Below are positions 10,070 through 23,087 of a stretch of DNA of 64,000 bases, one piece after another. Where the stretch lies: positions 806,001-870,000 of the forward strand of contig JAVXUO010000518.1 of assembly GCA_033065855.1 (NCBI GenBank), read 5' to 3'. The stretch is from Escallonia rubra (Eukaryota > Streptophyta > Magnoliopsida > Escalloniales > Escalloniaceae). Below the pieces are notes generated by a model that worked only from the letters and a program-made list of their open reading frames with translations, made no database searches and was not told the origin of the DNA. Both the position numbers and the translations under genes were made by a program. How positions within the stretch are numbered: the stretch's first letter is position 1; each line of letters begins with the position of its first letter.

Positions 10070-10525
10070 TCAACATTGGGGGAAAGCTTTTTCACAAGTG
10101 TTTTGATCAAACACCAGCACTTGAAAACGCATATGCCCCATGTGTTCAAAGACAACAAAATCTCCTAGATGGAGGTCATGCTGCTGCACGAATTTGTTCC
10201 AACCCTCTTCGAAACAAATTTTCTCTTGGCCGCGCTTCTTCTTGATTTTAACAAGCCATGACCCATTGCGGCTGGTTAAAGTTGTTTCCTTTGATCTCAC
10301 TGTGGTAAGCTGACTGCAAAAGGCTACCGGTATGGCCTAACATATTCATAGTACATTAAGACAGGTAAGCTTTTAACCAAAGATAATAGTGCGTACACAC
10401 ACGAAAACACAGAGAAAGATGGATGGCATACAAGTTATGTATGAAAACCAGACATCATGACCTTGAAGAAGTGCCTGCTGACTGAAACGTCCGTGTTCAC
10501 CGAAGCAGAAGCCATTTAACCTACT
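10070..10525 (-). pseudogene. B3-domain (REM-like) transcription factor fragment captured in CACTA element
   Basis: Two exon-like pieces on the minus strand. The first (about 10517-10440) encodes MASASVNTDVS followed by RHFFKVMMSGF, typical of the start of a REM-type B3 domain. The second (about 10312-10070) follows a good acceptor (TTTTGCAG) and encodes TLTSRNGSWLVKI, then GWNKFVQQHDLHLGDFVVF and MRFQVLVFD, the C-terminal half of a B3 DNA-binding domain. The middle of the domain between the pieces is missing, so it is a gene fragment rather than a functional factor. It sits wholly inside the CACTA-type element, which implies capture of host sequence. Confidence 0.75.
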
Positions 10526-10539
10526 TTAACATGAAAAAC

Positions 10540-11500
10540 CAATCCAACGAATATAGTTTAATTCAATATCTTTTAAATTTACATGCAAGCACAGCCTGTC
10601 CTTTTATTACATAATACACAGCTTTCTTATAGCTAGGACTAGCCCTAGGCTTGTACACTTGCAGTCCATGATTATACAAACATGTAAATACATGTATACC
10701 TACATTGTGTATATAAAGATGCATGTGGTCTAATCTAGTGTTGGATTGCTTTTCTGCTACAAACAACTCATCATCATTTCCCTTTTCTAGCACATATGGT
10801 TTTGGGGCTGTTGAGTAGTCCAGTTAAATGACTTTGGAGATGCTTATGACAACCATATGTCAATAGATGCTTGAATAATTCTAACAGCTTATTACATCAT
10901 AACCATATCAGGGGACCATCCTTGTTTATTATAAACCAAACTTTTTCTTGAGGAATAGTTGATATAAAGATAGTCTTTATCCCTTCATGCATGGGACCTT
11001 TGCCCCTAAAAGAAAAACATCCCCATACTCAAGCTCAAGCACTTCACCCCCACCCTCACCCCAAATTTAGCATCTATTTAAAGGAGACTGAAATCTCTAA
11101 TTTGACATGTCATGAGAGTGGTAAGTGTGCTTCGAGCTTTTTCGATTATAATATCAGGATTGGAATCAACCACGGATGTTGTACTGGGAAAGAACAAATT
11201 AAGCTACTGTTGCAATATCTTTTAAAATTCGAAATCATATGCAAATCAAAGACAAATAATATGCTGCAATTAAACCCTAAAACGGAACTTACCTTAAGGC
11301 ACAATAGTCGGCGGCAGTGGAGGGCGGCGACGTTGGTGGCAGGCTTTTCACTCGGCGGCAGTTGATGGGTCACCGTGGAGGGGGATTGCCGGAGGTGGGT
11401 CACCGTGGAGGTTGGTCGCCAGAGCTCAGAACAGTGGTGGGAGATTTTTCAGAGAGAGAAACGGGGGAAGAGAAAGAAAGGCAGATCTGGTTGTTTTAAT
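10540..11500. other. CACTA interior without an assignable gene
   Basis: Minus-strand frame 10563-10793 and plus-strand frame 10991-11365 are open but show no domain I recognise. The GC-rich part at 11300-11450 encodes low-complexity Gly/Arg-rich peptides and resembles captured 5' gene sequence. No function is proposed. Confidence 0.5.
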
Positions 11501-11813
11501 CGAGGACTTTTAGCGACTGATGCTTCCCGTCGCTAAAAGTCCGTCGGTAAATCACAATATTTATCGACGGAAGTTTTAGCGACAGATTCCTTCCGTCCCT
11601 AAAACAATTTTATAAGACCCTCGAAAAATTAATTTTGTAAAAAAGTTTTAGCGACGATAATTCCGTAGCTAAAAGACCGCCGCAAAAACGTTGTCGGCAA
11701 AAACTTTTGCCGACACTAACTGCGTCGGTAATAAGTTTTTAGCGACGAACATTTATCGACGGTGGTATCCGTCGGTAAAACTCCGTCGCTAAAAACGTGT
11801 TTTCTTGTGGCGA

Positions 11814-11911
11814 ACACAATCTACTCATTGTTCTTTAAACTTACAGTTCAGAGGAACTAAATCAAACATATATACCTGTGCAAATATTTCGCAACAATTG
11901 CATGACCATCT
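11814..11911 (-). repeat. Right arm of the inverted repeat around the CACTA-type element
   Basis: The reverse complement of this stretch aligns with 8969-9062 (AAATATTTGC, TATATATGTTT, GTAAGTTTAAAGAACAATGA). See the left arm entry. Confidence 0.55.
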
Positions 11912-13631
<1,720 letters not shown>

Positions 13632-15324
13632 TAAAGGTTTATTATTCCCCGTCTATAAATATCCAAATTTTGATACCCAATCTATATATATATAAAAAGC
13701 TGAAGCCTTCGCTTAGAATTGCGACACATCGGATTTTCGAAGCTCTCTAATTACGCCACATCAGATTTTTGGAACTCATTGTTGCTTGCCACGTAGGATT
13801 GAACTTTTATTCCTAGAGTCTCCTCCTCTAACTCTTTCACCCACAATCCAGAAAAACAAAAACACCCGTCTGTTGAGCTCCCTGCCTAGACTTCTATCCA
13901 ACAGAGGAAGCTAGCTTCCTTCAATCCATCAATCTGGTCCACCGTACATGCTTCAAGTCGACGCTGCACTCGAGCTCCAACTCCAAGCCCACGCCGTCGT
14001 ACACCTCTTCTTTAATCAAACCCACAGAAACAGCACTCCATCATCAACATACCAGATTTTGGTTTGAAGCAATTTGATCAAACCAAATTGCTGTCCCGTG
14101 TTGCCTAGATTCTACCAGATTTTTGTTTGAAGCAATTTTCAGAGAAGGCTCCTTCAATCCATCAATCCTTTCTTTCTCCACCGCATCTTTGCCGTCTCTA
14201 TACGAGGTAACTCCTCTCCTTTAAGCAAAAAATATATTGCATGCACGTTTGTATAGGAAAATTGGAAGTGCATGCTTTATTGAATGGATTGCTCAAAGCA
14301 ATCTATAGCAGATTTTTGTTTGAAACATTTTTCCTGAATTTGTGATTTTCAAACGCTATAGATTGTAAATTCATGGTAGTTTAGTGAGTTAGTGGTTTAG
14401 ACCAAAGGGTTAGTTGCTTCCCTTAATGCGCATGCTTACGTAGATTGAATACTTGCATTTCCTTGATGCACATATATTCTTGAGTAACTGGAAACACTTG
14501 CATTCCCCAAATTCAATCTACTGATGTCCAGAGTATCGGCGTAAGAAAAAAAGGATGCATTCCAACAGAGAACAAATCAAAAAAATCATACATTCAAGGT
14601 TTAGCGGTCCATCATCATCTTAATGTATTTGTTATAACGAGACAGTCAGGTAAATTAACAAAAGTCTATTCATAGTCACTGGTTCACTGCTTTTAATTCA
14701 GAATATTGTATGTGTTACTGAGTGGTCATACCAAATCTAAAAGCGGGTTATTTGAAATTTTAATGCCATGGTTCTTTCCATTGTTGCTGATTTGCGAGTG
14801 TATTTACATCATCCTTTTACCAATTTCAGGTTGTTGAAAACCAAGTACTGCATATGTATGTTGCCTCAGCAATGCAATTCACTGCCTACCCTACTCTAAT
14901 CCCCGTTGACGCGCCTTTTACTTAAGGAGGTACATATTTTCAACTCACCACTCTCCTCCTAATTTGACCGCCCTTTAATACACACACATGGACACTCATA
15001 GATTTGAGCAGATGTTCTTGGTAACAATGATCTTATAATAATCTGTGAAAATAGGCCTGAGTTTTTCCCTGAAACTCACTTGGATTGCCGAGCAAATGAG
15101 CTTTCTAACGGAGTAAGGAATTATAGGAAAATAAATAGGTTTTTGTTCATATGGACACCTAAATCTGCTACTAACTATTTGACCTCTCATATTTTGCAGA
15201 CAAATTGCTTACTACATAGATCCCCCAGGTAATTTTTCTTGATTTGATTTGTCAATGTATAAAACATGTTTTTGTCAAAATTTATGCATATCTATGCATC
15301 ACGGTATGAAGCTGAGATAACATC

Positions 15325-16445
15325 TTCTCAACTTATGCTAACATAAGTTCGACAAGTGCTGGACATATTAGTGGGCATTTACGCAATTGTTAAGGTGAGC
15401 ATTGTCACATTCTTTTCACTTGATTTTGATGTTTCTCTCCAGCACCTACCTCCTTAACCTTCAAGGCTTAGAGGCCCAGGATAGAATTAATTGTTTGAAG
15501 GATTTTTTTATTGCTTCTGTACTTTTCATGCATATATCTCCCTGCCAAGCTTCTGATTCCATGACTGATCTGAACTATTTGCCATGGCCACGGTAAAACA
15601 CCAAGTTCTCTACCCGTCCATCGAAAGTTCTAATTAGTCCTTATATCCAGAACCAGTTGTTCATTTCTTCACGGCCTTTGATCATTCGCAAATATATTCT
15701 ACATGACTTTGATCTCTTAGACTTAGTTAAATACAATACATTTGGCAAAATCCTTATTCATTCTATCTAAATAAAAAACTTTTGGTATAAGTACTATTTG
15801 CTATGTTCTGAGGAGCCGAAGATTTAGTCATAGGTGGTCGTGCTTGGTGGTAAAACTGGGGTTTGAGAGATTGAGGATGGCTTCAGTAATGGGGGTTGCC
15901 ATTAGATGGCATGGTGGTTCTGTTTCATGGCGATGACAATAATTATTTTTGAGAGAAGAAGTTGATATTTAAAGGTGAGTTGATGATTGAAGGTAGCAAT
16001 TACGAACTGGCAATGCTTGGAATGCCAGGTTATTGAGGATTGAGAAATAGTTATGGAGGCTGTGAAGGTGCAGATGGCAATAATTGTAGTTGCTATAGAT
16101 GGTCATGCAGGAGGAAGAGATATGGCGGCAGGGCAGAACAATGATGAATATTTATTCATTGCTTCTACTAATCAAGAAAAGAGCATATATACAGGAAGAG
16201 TAGAGTAACATTTTCTCAACTTATGCTAACCCAAGTTCGAACAGTGCTGCACATATTAGTAGGCACTTTGGCAATTTTTCAGGTGAGCACTGTCACATTG
16301 TTTGCAATTAATTTTTTAATATTTATCTCCAGCCACTACCACCTTAACATTCAAGGCTTAAGGGTCCAGGTTAGATTTAGCTATTTGAAGGATTTTTGCA
16401 TTGCTTTTGTACCTTTCATGTATGTATCTCCCTACCAAGGTGTTT
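15325..16445 (+). repeat. Direct duplication inside the Helitron
   Basis: The segment at about 15325-15555 (CTCAACTTATGCTAAC, TTCAAGGCTTAGAGG, ATATCTCCCTGCCAAG) is repeated at about 16208-16440 with about 15-20% change. The two copies are spaced by about 880 bp. No coding function is recognised for either copy. Confidence 0.7.
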
Positions 16446-16914
16446 GACTAATATGGTATCGCTTCCTATGTCAACTTGCTATAACAGCTGGAAAGGAATG
16501 CGTCTTAAGAGTTATAAGGCCATCTTTGTGCTCTCTTTCTTATGATAAATAGTACAGGAGAACCAGGGATCCGGATCTTCAGGTTTGTTCAGTGTAGCAG
16601 AGGCCACCTATCGTCGAGTCACAATGCTGCTCCATTCAGGTACACTTTTTCGTATAACCTAAAACTACAGACAAGGGCATACGCTAAAACAAATAATAAA
16701 AGAGGCACCCTTTTCCATTTAATCATTGTAAGCCGGTGCAATTCTACCAAAGAGACTCGAGTAACAATGTTTAGTACACGTCGAGTACATATGCCACTGC
16801 ATTAGTTTCTTTTCATCATTTCTCAAACTTTGCCATAGTAAAACACTAAATTTTGTACCTAGATATCTCAGCAAAATTATAAAGGTATTGTTCCAACAGT
16901 ATTTTACTCTTTCT

Positions 16915-17920
16915 TGCTATGCCACGTGCACCTATCTTCCACCGGTGCAACGGAAGTCTATGCAAATGTTGACCTCGATGAAGTGCATCAGTTTAAGCAA
17001 ATAATGGAAAGTACACCAGACAAAAACTTTCAAATCTAGCAAGAACCAATGCCCAAGAAACCCACCCTTTCTGAAATTAAAATGGCAAACAGGTTGACAA
17101 TCAACCAAGTATTAAATACCCAATTCAAGGAAGAAGAAGAGGTAAATTTTAGTTTCACAATCAATATATAATTTTCACTTCTCCTCTTTCTTATGCATCT
17201 TATATATGTGCACTGACCTATACTCTTACTGGTAAAGGAAATAACATGTACCGTTGTGGAAAAAAATTGTTGCTGTGCTACCAGACAACGGATGGTTCTA
17301 TTTTGCATGCCTGAAGTGCTTCAAAGGCTTAAAATTAAACAAAAGCATTCTTCTCTGTGACAGTTGTGGTCCAATTTCTGGCCTTACAGTTCAACTGTAA
17401 TGAATGTTCAATCTATAAAGTTATACTAACAAATTAAAGGTCAACGGTTTAAATTCCAACCACACTCATCCAATTGCTATTATGTAGGTACACAATTCAA
17501 ATTCAAGTGAGCAACATAATAGGGACTACTAAATTTGTGATGTTCAACAAACAAGCAGGAAATGATGCTCCACATTCCTGTACAACAACTAATCACCTTG
17601 CAAATGAGGTATGAATTAGACTCAAAGAATAAATTTTTCCTTCATAGTTATATTTGTAACAGAACTAAATCCCAACAATATTTTACTAGGTTGGCGCATT
17701 GTATGCAACACATAATCCTTTAAAGAATATTATTGGTAAGACTGTGATATTTTAGATAAAAATTGTTCGTAAGCAAGTGAACAAAGGCTTTGAAGACTAT
17801 GTAGTGAACAATTTATTTGAAAATGAAAATGCAATTAAAAATGCCAAAGCAGCTAAAAATGGAGAGGTATGCAAATATTAGCAAAAGTAATTTATACCTT
17901 TTTTCCATTACATACTAAAA
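16915..17920 (+). pseudogene. RPA1-like (replication protein A large subunit) fragments in Helitron
   Basis: Several exon-like pieces match the plant RPA 70 kDa subunit or the RPA-like protein of plant Helitrons. HLSSTGATEVYANVDLDEVH at 16929 resembles the end of an OB-fold. NRLTINQVLNTQFKEEEE ends at a GT donor near 17142. GWFYFACLKCFKG with a later LLCDSCG at 17290-17370 is the C-terminal zinc ribbon (CX2C...CX2C). YTIQIQVSNIIGTTKFVMFN at about 17490 resembles the last OB-fold. Disablements include a frameshift in the poly-A run at 17260 and an in-frame TAG near 17754. Origin as the Helitron's own RPA gene or as host capture cannot be decided here. Confidence 0.65.
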
Positions 17921-18535
17921 TTTAGTGCTTTCAATCAGGAGAGTGAAGAAAATGGTGGTACCTCACAAATCTCCCGCATCGAAAAAGTACAGAAGAAGCG
18001 TATCAAGAACAAACAAGCAAATACTGAAGATGATGTGGTTGATGAATTGCATGATGGTGATGCAAATGTACTCAACACCAAAACTCCAAAAAAATAAAAA
18101 ATGAAAGGAAGAAAAGAGCTCCGAAGGTAACCCATGGCAACACCAAAAAGAGATGCCTCCGAAAGATGCATGCATATGTTGATGGAATATGCAATGAATT
18201 ACAAGATGAAGGCATAGATGTTGCACTAACCACATTCAGTACTAAAAGTGAAAGGAAGAATAGAGTTAGAAAAGTAATCTATGATGATTAACAGTATTGA
18301 TCTTGAATTAGTCTATATCTAAAATTTGGTGTTACAGATGTTTTGATATGATTGTTATATAATAAGTAGTGGACTAATTTATTCGAATCATTTACATACT
18401 TGAGTAATGTCAACTATAACGTTTAAGATGTTTAAATGAATAAGCTCATCTGCTTTTAGAATTCACTATCTTTCTTTCTCTTTTGAAATTTTAAACGGAT
18501 ATGATATATTGACAATAAATCTAAATTGCATCGCG

Positions 18536-18567
18536 CCCCGTGCATTTGCACGGGCACATTAGCTAGT
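18536..18567 (+). terminator. Helitron 3' hairpin and CTAG terminus
   Basis: A seven-base stem CCCGTGC / GCACGGG with a four-base ATTT loop lies about 8 bases before CTAG. This is the rolling-circle termination structure typical of Helitrons and fixes the right boundary. Confidence 0.85.
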
Positions 18568-19273
18568 ACCCCAAAAAATTAAAGTAACTATCTTTGATGA
18601 AATAAGAATAAAATAATAAAATTGTGCAATATATTTTATTATGCATTTCAAAATTACTAAAATAAATTACTGTTAATAAACAATTCCGTGCTTAACACGG
18701 GATTATGGGCCAGTTACAGGTTAAAAGATGTTCATAGGTGTACTCCTTCCGAGTATCCAACTTGAAGCAGACATCTTATTATATCTCGCATGGAGTCAAA
18801 GCATCAGGCATACTTCCGTCTACTTGTCGACCTTGTCAATGACCTTTTGTGTTCCAGTTAGCTAAACTAAAACCCATAGATTGGACAATCCAATTACTCA
18901 CGTCAGCCCAAAAAGTTGTGGGATCACCACGAACAAGAACCTTCCATCACCTAACAAAATGTACTTCTAGGTAATTGCCCCAAAACACGACGAGTGCACT
19001 AACGTATTAGCGTTTGGCTGGTTGAAGAAACGTTGAAATTTTGCGCCTCAGGACTGCTCTAATTTTCTTGGAACCTCATCCACAAACTTGCATACAGAGG
19101 TCTACTACATTGGGCAATAGAATGACCCTTTTCTTCCTCATCACTTCTTCTTCAACGATTATTGCCTATATACATACGTAGATTAATCACTTGAGCCCAG
19201 TAGTCTCTTCTATTGTCTTCGACTCAACTATATCAGTGTTTTGCTGTAGGGCTTGCCACTTGACAAAACCAAC
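18567..19273 (+). repeat. Upstream region of UGT E, shared with UGT F1
   Basis: From about 18713 the sequence matches 4110-4654 before F1. A TATATA at 19167-19172 is a plausible core promoter, about 107 bp before the old start codon. The first 145 bp after the Helitron are AT-rich and unassigned. Confidence 0.65.
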
Positions 19274-20254
19274 ATGGGTCAGCTTCATGTGCTGTTCATG
19301 GCCACATGATACCAATGTTGGACATGGCCAAACTATTCGCTTCACGGGGCGTGAAAGCTACCATAATCACCACGCCTCTCAATGCGGCTGCGTTAACCAA
19401 GACAATTGAAAGAATCAAACATAAAAATTCGGGTATCGAAATTGGTCTTCGCGTCATCAAGTTTCCAGCAGTGGAGGCTGGTTTGCCTGAGGGATGCGAG
19501 AGCCTTGATCAGGTCCCTTCGAGCGCAATGATACCCAAGTTCTTTATTGCCACCTCCCTACTACAAGAACCGCTCGAGGAAGTCCTACGAGAATGCCGTC
19601 CTAAGTGCCTCATCGCTGACATGTTCTTTCCATGGGCTACTGATGTCGCGGCCAAGTTTGATATCCCTAGATTGGTTTTTCACGGAACGAGTTTTTTCGG
19701 GCTCTGTGTTGCTGCCAGCATAAGACTATACAAGCCCTTCAAGAACGTATTATCGGACACCGAGCCCTTTGTCGTGCCTAATCTTCCACACGAGATAAAG
19801 TTGATTAGAAAGCAAATGTCGCAGCATCAACGGGACGAGATTGAAACAGACTTCACCAAGTTGCTAAGTCAAGCTAGGGAGTCGGAGCTGAGAAGCTATG
19901 GAACTGTTGTAAATAGCTTCAATGAGCTTGAACAGGAATACGCTGATCATTACAGGAAGGTTTTGAAAAGGAATTAAGGCATGGCATATAGGGCCGCTTT
20001 CCCTATGCAACATGGAAAATGAAGATAAAGCTGAGAGGGGAAAGAAAGCTGCCATTGATGAGAACGAATGCTTGAAATGGCTAGACTCCAAGAAGCCCAA
20101 TTCTGTTACCTACATTTGTTTTGGAAGCGTTGTAAAATTTACCAACGCCCAGTTAAATCAGATGGCAATGGGACTAGAAGCTTCTGGACAACAATTCATC
20201 TTGGTTGTAAGGCACTACAAGAAAAGACGTCTTTTGCGACGGATTTTTAGCGAC

Positions 20255-20455
20255 GAAATCTATTCCGTCGCTAAAAGGAGTTTTACCGACGGAAACCTCC
20301 GTCAGTAAAACTCTGTCGTAAAATATTATTTAAGTGACGGAATAACTTCGTCGCTAAAAAGTCCGTCGAAATCTATTCCGTCGCTAAAAGGAGTTTTACC
20401 GACGGAAACCTCCGTCAGTAAAACTCTGTCGTAAAATATTATTTAAGTGACGGAA
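20255..20455 (+). repeat. 113 bp tandem duplication of CACTA subterminal repeats
   Basis: The unit starting GAAATCTATTCCGTCGCTAA occurs at 20255 and again at 20368 (period 113 bp). It contains several copies of the CCGTCGCTAAAA / TTACCGACGGA motifs. Confidence 0.85.
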
Positions 20456-21059
20456 CTGGGCAAGGGACATTAAAATTAAGATGACGACGCAATATGGGGA
20501 GGGGGGGTGGTGGTTTGCGGCGCCCCATATTGTCTCCTTGATAAATAACAATCTTGCGACGCAAAGAGTAAGTATATAAGTATTATTTGACAAGTCAACT
20601 GAATGACATTATAAAGTTTAATTCCCCATTTTGAAATTTATGTGGAATTTCGTAAAACTTAGAAACATGTAGTTGCCACTTGCGCTCACATTATTACGGT
20701 AAGATTTTATGGTCCATGTACTTCAAGGTCCAGCGCATCCGAAATGGACATATGGGGCTAAGCAACTTCCTTCGGCCCATCTTGTGTTGTATCCAAGAAC
20801 CCAAAGTAGAGTAGCACGCCTAGTCCTGTGAGTCTGTGACAAATTCTAGCCCATCACCTAGTACATTTCTTGTATTCTCAGTAATTTGAAATGAATTTGC
20901 TACACTTCTAGCAACTTTACAAAATTAAACAATCTTGCTTGACCTACTAATTTGACTAATAGTCATTTGTGGTAGGGCTTGATCATTCAATAGTCAATCT
21001 GGATAAAAAAAAATGTAAAACAAATATGTATGTACGAGTGTATGACCCATTTTAAACTA

Positions 21060-21475
21060 TATTTAAATTGAATACCCTAATTCAAGCATAAAGAGCAATA
21101 GCAAAATCAACTGAACCCTAAATTGAATCAATAGAACCCCCTAATTAAACCCTAAATTGAAGTAATTGAACCCTAATTAAACCCTAAATTGAATGCCTTA
21201 ATCGAATCGAACCCTAAATTAAACTAATTGAACCCTAAATTGAATACCCTAATCCAACTGAAACCTAAATTGAACCCTAAATTGAATGCCCCAAATCAAT
21301 CGAACCCTAAATTAAATCAATGGAACCCCTTAATTGATGTAATTGAACTCTAATTAAACCCTAAATTGAATGCCCTAACCGCCCTAATCGAACCGAACCC
21401 TAAATTAAACTAATTGAACCCTAAATTGAATGCCTAATACAATCAAACCCTAAATTGAAATAATTTAAGCGCAAC
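21060..21475 (+). repeat. Degenerate AACCCTAAATTGAA repeat tract
   Basis: About 20 imperfect units of ACCCTAAATTGAA with spacers such as TGCCCTAATC. The core resembles the plant telomere unit but no uninterrupted CCCTAAA array exists. It is internal to the CACTA-type element. Confidence 0.75.
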
Positions 21476-21711
21476 GGATATGTGCATTTTGAACATTTTT
21501 TTTTTCATTTGAACATTGATAATTTGTTTGATAATTTTAGGTTGTTAATTGTGCATTTGAGAATTGTGATTATTGATCTGTAATTTTAGATTGTTAATTG
21601 ATGATTTTAGGTTATTAGCTGTGCATTTGAAGTAATTGCGATTATTAATTGATGATTTTAGATTGTTAATTGTGCATTGAGCATTTGAGATATTGAGATT
21701 ATTGACGGAGG

Positions 21712-22270
21712 ATGGGACCCAATTGGATTGAATGTGTGATTTTTGTTAATTTTTATTGCATTGAGCCTTTTAGAATTGAGATTGTTGACGGAGGATGGGA
21801 CCCAATTGGATTGAGATACCTGTTAGTTAGCGCAGACACGGACACCACGTCTGATCGGCGGTGTCCGACATTTAAAAAATAAATTAATGTATGCCAATGT
21901 GTCTGGAGGTGCGTGTTGGTGGGCGTCGGACACGTGTCCGGAGGCGTCGGACACGTGTCGGTATGTGTCGGACACGAGTCCGGAGGTGTCGGACACGTGT
22001 CCGGAGGTGTCAAACACGTATCGGACACCATATGAGGTGTCGGAATTAAGGTTGTTGACGGAGGATGGGACCCAATTGGATTGAGATACCTGTTAGCTAG
22101 CGCAGACACGGACACCACGTTTGATCGACGGTGTCCGACATTTAAAAAACAAATTAACGTATGCCGATATGTCTGGAGGTGCGTGTCGGTGGGCGTCGAA
22201 CACGTGTCCGGAGGCGTCGGACACGTGTCGGTATGTGTCGGACACGTGTCCGACACATACCGACACGATT
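21712..22270 (+). repeat. 270 bp tandem repeat with palindromic CGGACACGTGTCCG motifs
   Basis: GTTGACGGAGGATGGGACCC starts units at 21784 and 22054 (period 270 bp), and a shorter partial unit starts at 21711. Each unit ends in a dense run of GTCGGACACGTGTC motifs, many of them perfect palindromes. The tract ends next to the UGT E 3' coding segment. Confidence 0.85.
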
Positions 22271-22489
22271 CATCCCACACGTCGAGCTAAGGAGCTCAAA
22301 GAGATGGCAAGAAAGGCTGTTGAAGATGGTGGTTCGTCTTACACCGATTTGACTGCTTTGATTGAAGACTTGTGTTCCTATAGCTCTTGAAAGGACTAGT
22401 TCATTTTGGATGATACGATGTGTAGCTAGTCTGTATTCGTTTAGACATGATGTTGTTGTTGCAATATACTTCCTTACTCTATGAGATTG

Positions 22490-22760
22490 CTCTAGCGAAG
22501 ACAATTATGGGCTTGTCGTAGGTTGTTTTTATGAGCTCGACCAAGCTTACGTTGATCTCTACAAAAAAGCTTGGTGTGTTGGTCCCTGAAGAGAAAAGAA
22601 ATTGTCACTTGATAGGCATAAATTCCTGAAATGGCTAGTTATTGTGTTTTGCGAGTGTTGCAAGACTTCTGAATTTTGAAAGTTTTATGGAAAGGCAGTG
22701 GGTGATGAAGCTTCTGGGCACCAATTAAGTGCAAGTGAATATTACTTGCCTACAGAGGGG
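22490..22760 (+). pseudogene. UGT copy G, strongly decayed UGT relic
   Basis: The stretch translates, with stops and shifts, to recognisable UGT73 landmarks: GCFYELDQAYVDLYKKAW and CVGP (compare NSFYELEPPYVDHYKK in UGT H), then KFLKWL and EASGHQL, in the order found in the intact genes. It lies just downstream of UGT E on the same strand. It is closer in wording to the H type (VDxYKK) than to A or E. No start, His or PSPG is recognisable. Confidence 0.65.
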
Positions 22761-23087
22761 GGAACGGTTGAAGTTTTTAGAGTCAGCTGTTATGTGACAG
22801 TTGAAAGTCTATTAGGGACCCAATTCACATAATCTCGTTAGGGGTCCAGCAAAGTAGTCTGTTTATGTCCTGTTCTCATAATTGCACTAAGTATCCAGTA
22901 AATTGTCACGCCCCGACCCGGAGGCGAAGCTACACATACTATTTTCAAATATTCCTCCTTAGGAGAAATAGATTCCCAAATTATTTTGCAAAACCATAAC
23001 CTCAAGAGATAATCAGAGCTCTAAATCCTATCCCAAATCAAAGGAATTCACATTCAACATCAATAAGTAATAATTGCAGCGGAAGTC

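Larger units (their letters stand above)
9130..11812. mobile_element. CACTA-type (En/Spm) non-autonomous DNA transposon
   Basis: Begins CACTACAAGGAA (9130) and ends TTTTCTTGTGGCG (11812), a slightly decayed version of the CACTA terminus TTTTCTTGTAGTG. It is flanked by the 3 bp duplication AAC (9127-9129 and 11813-11815), as expected for this superfamily. Both ends carry many short subterminal repeats of the type GTCGCTAAAA / TTAGCGACGGA (9150-9480 and 11505-11800), the usual transposase-binding clusters. No transposase ORF is visible. The interior holds a B3-domain gene fragment, a GTGTCCGACAC-rich tract and unassigned sequence. Confidence 0.85.
13681..18566 (+). mobile_element. Helitron (4.9 kb) with decayed RPA1-like sequence
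   Basis: The left end starts TCTATATATATATAAAAAGC after an A (13680). The right end is a strong hairpin (CCCGTGC-ATTT-GCACGGG, about 18537-18555), then a short spacer and CTAG (18563-18566) followed by T. This fits Helitron termini (5' TC, 3' hairpin plus CTRR, insertion between A and T, no target duplication). No Rep/helicase frame is seen. The 3' part carries RPA1-like pieces, and a ~250 bp segment is duplicated inside. It is non-autonomous or a decayed autonomous copy. Confidence 0.85.
20213..22278 (+). mobile_element. CACTA-type element remnant inserted in UGT E (right end lost)
   Basis: The left terminus CACTACAAGAAAA (20213-20225) is canonical and is followed by TTAGCGACGGA-type subterminal repeats. 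The right terminus TTTTCTTGTAGTG is not found; the element stops inside its GTGTCCGACAC repeat tract, next to the 3' end of the UGT. A deletion has therefore removed the element's right end together with the UGT segment coding the sugar-donor motif. The interior shares the repeat tract with the element at 9130-11812 but in the opposite orientation. No transposase is seen. Confidence 0.8.
19274..22390 (+). pseudogene. UGT copy E, UGT73 pseudogene split by a CACTA-type element
   Basis: The original start ATGGGTCAGCTTCATG is at 19274. A 16 bp deletion at about 19296 removes part of the FFPMMAHGH codons and shifts the frame into a TGA. The frame reopens at 19306 (MIPMLDMAKLF) and is clean through LVADMFFPW-type sequence to 19977. 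There a 4 bp insertion (TTAA or AATT) creates a stop and shift. Homology continues at 20012 ([22 protein letters not shown]) up to 20212 (QQFILVVR), where a CACTACAAGAAAA terminus begins. Coding homology resumes only at about 22279 with RAKELKE and runs to a stop at 22390. About 115 codons including the whole PSPG motif are gone, so no enzyme can be made. Confidence 0.92.

Noticed and set aside
10991-11499. Overlapping plus-strand ORFs in the CACTA interior
   Set aside because: Low-complexity and partly made of subterminal repeats; no family recognised.
21060-21475. Possible interstitial telomere array
   Set aside because: The ACCCTAAA core is spaced by TTGAA and other words; there is no uninterrupted CCCTAAA array and the tract is inside a CACTA-type element.
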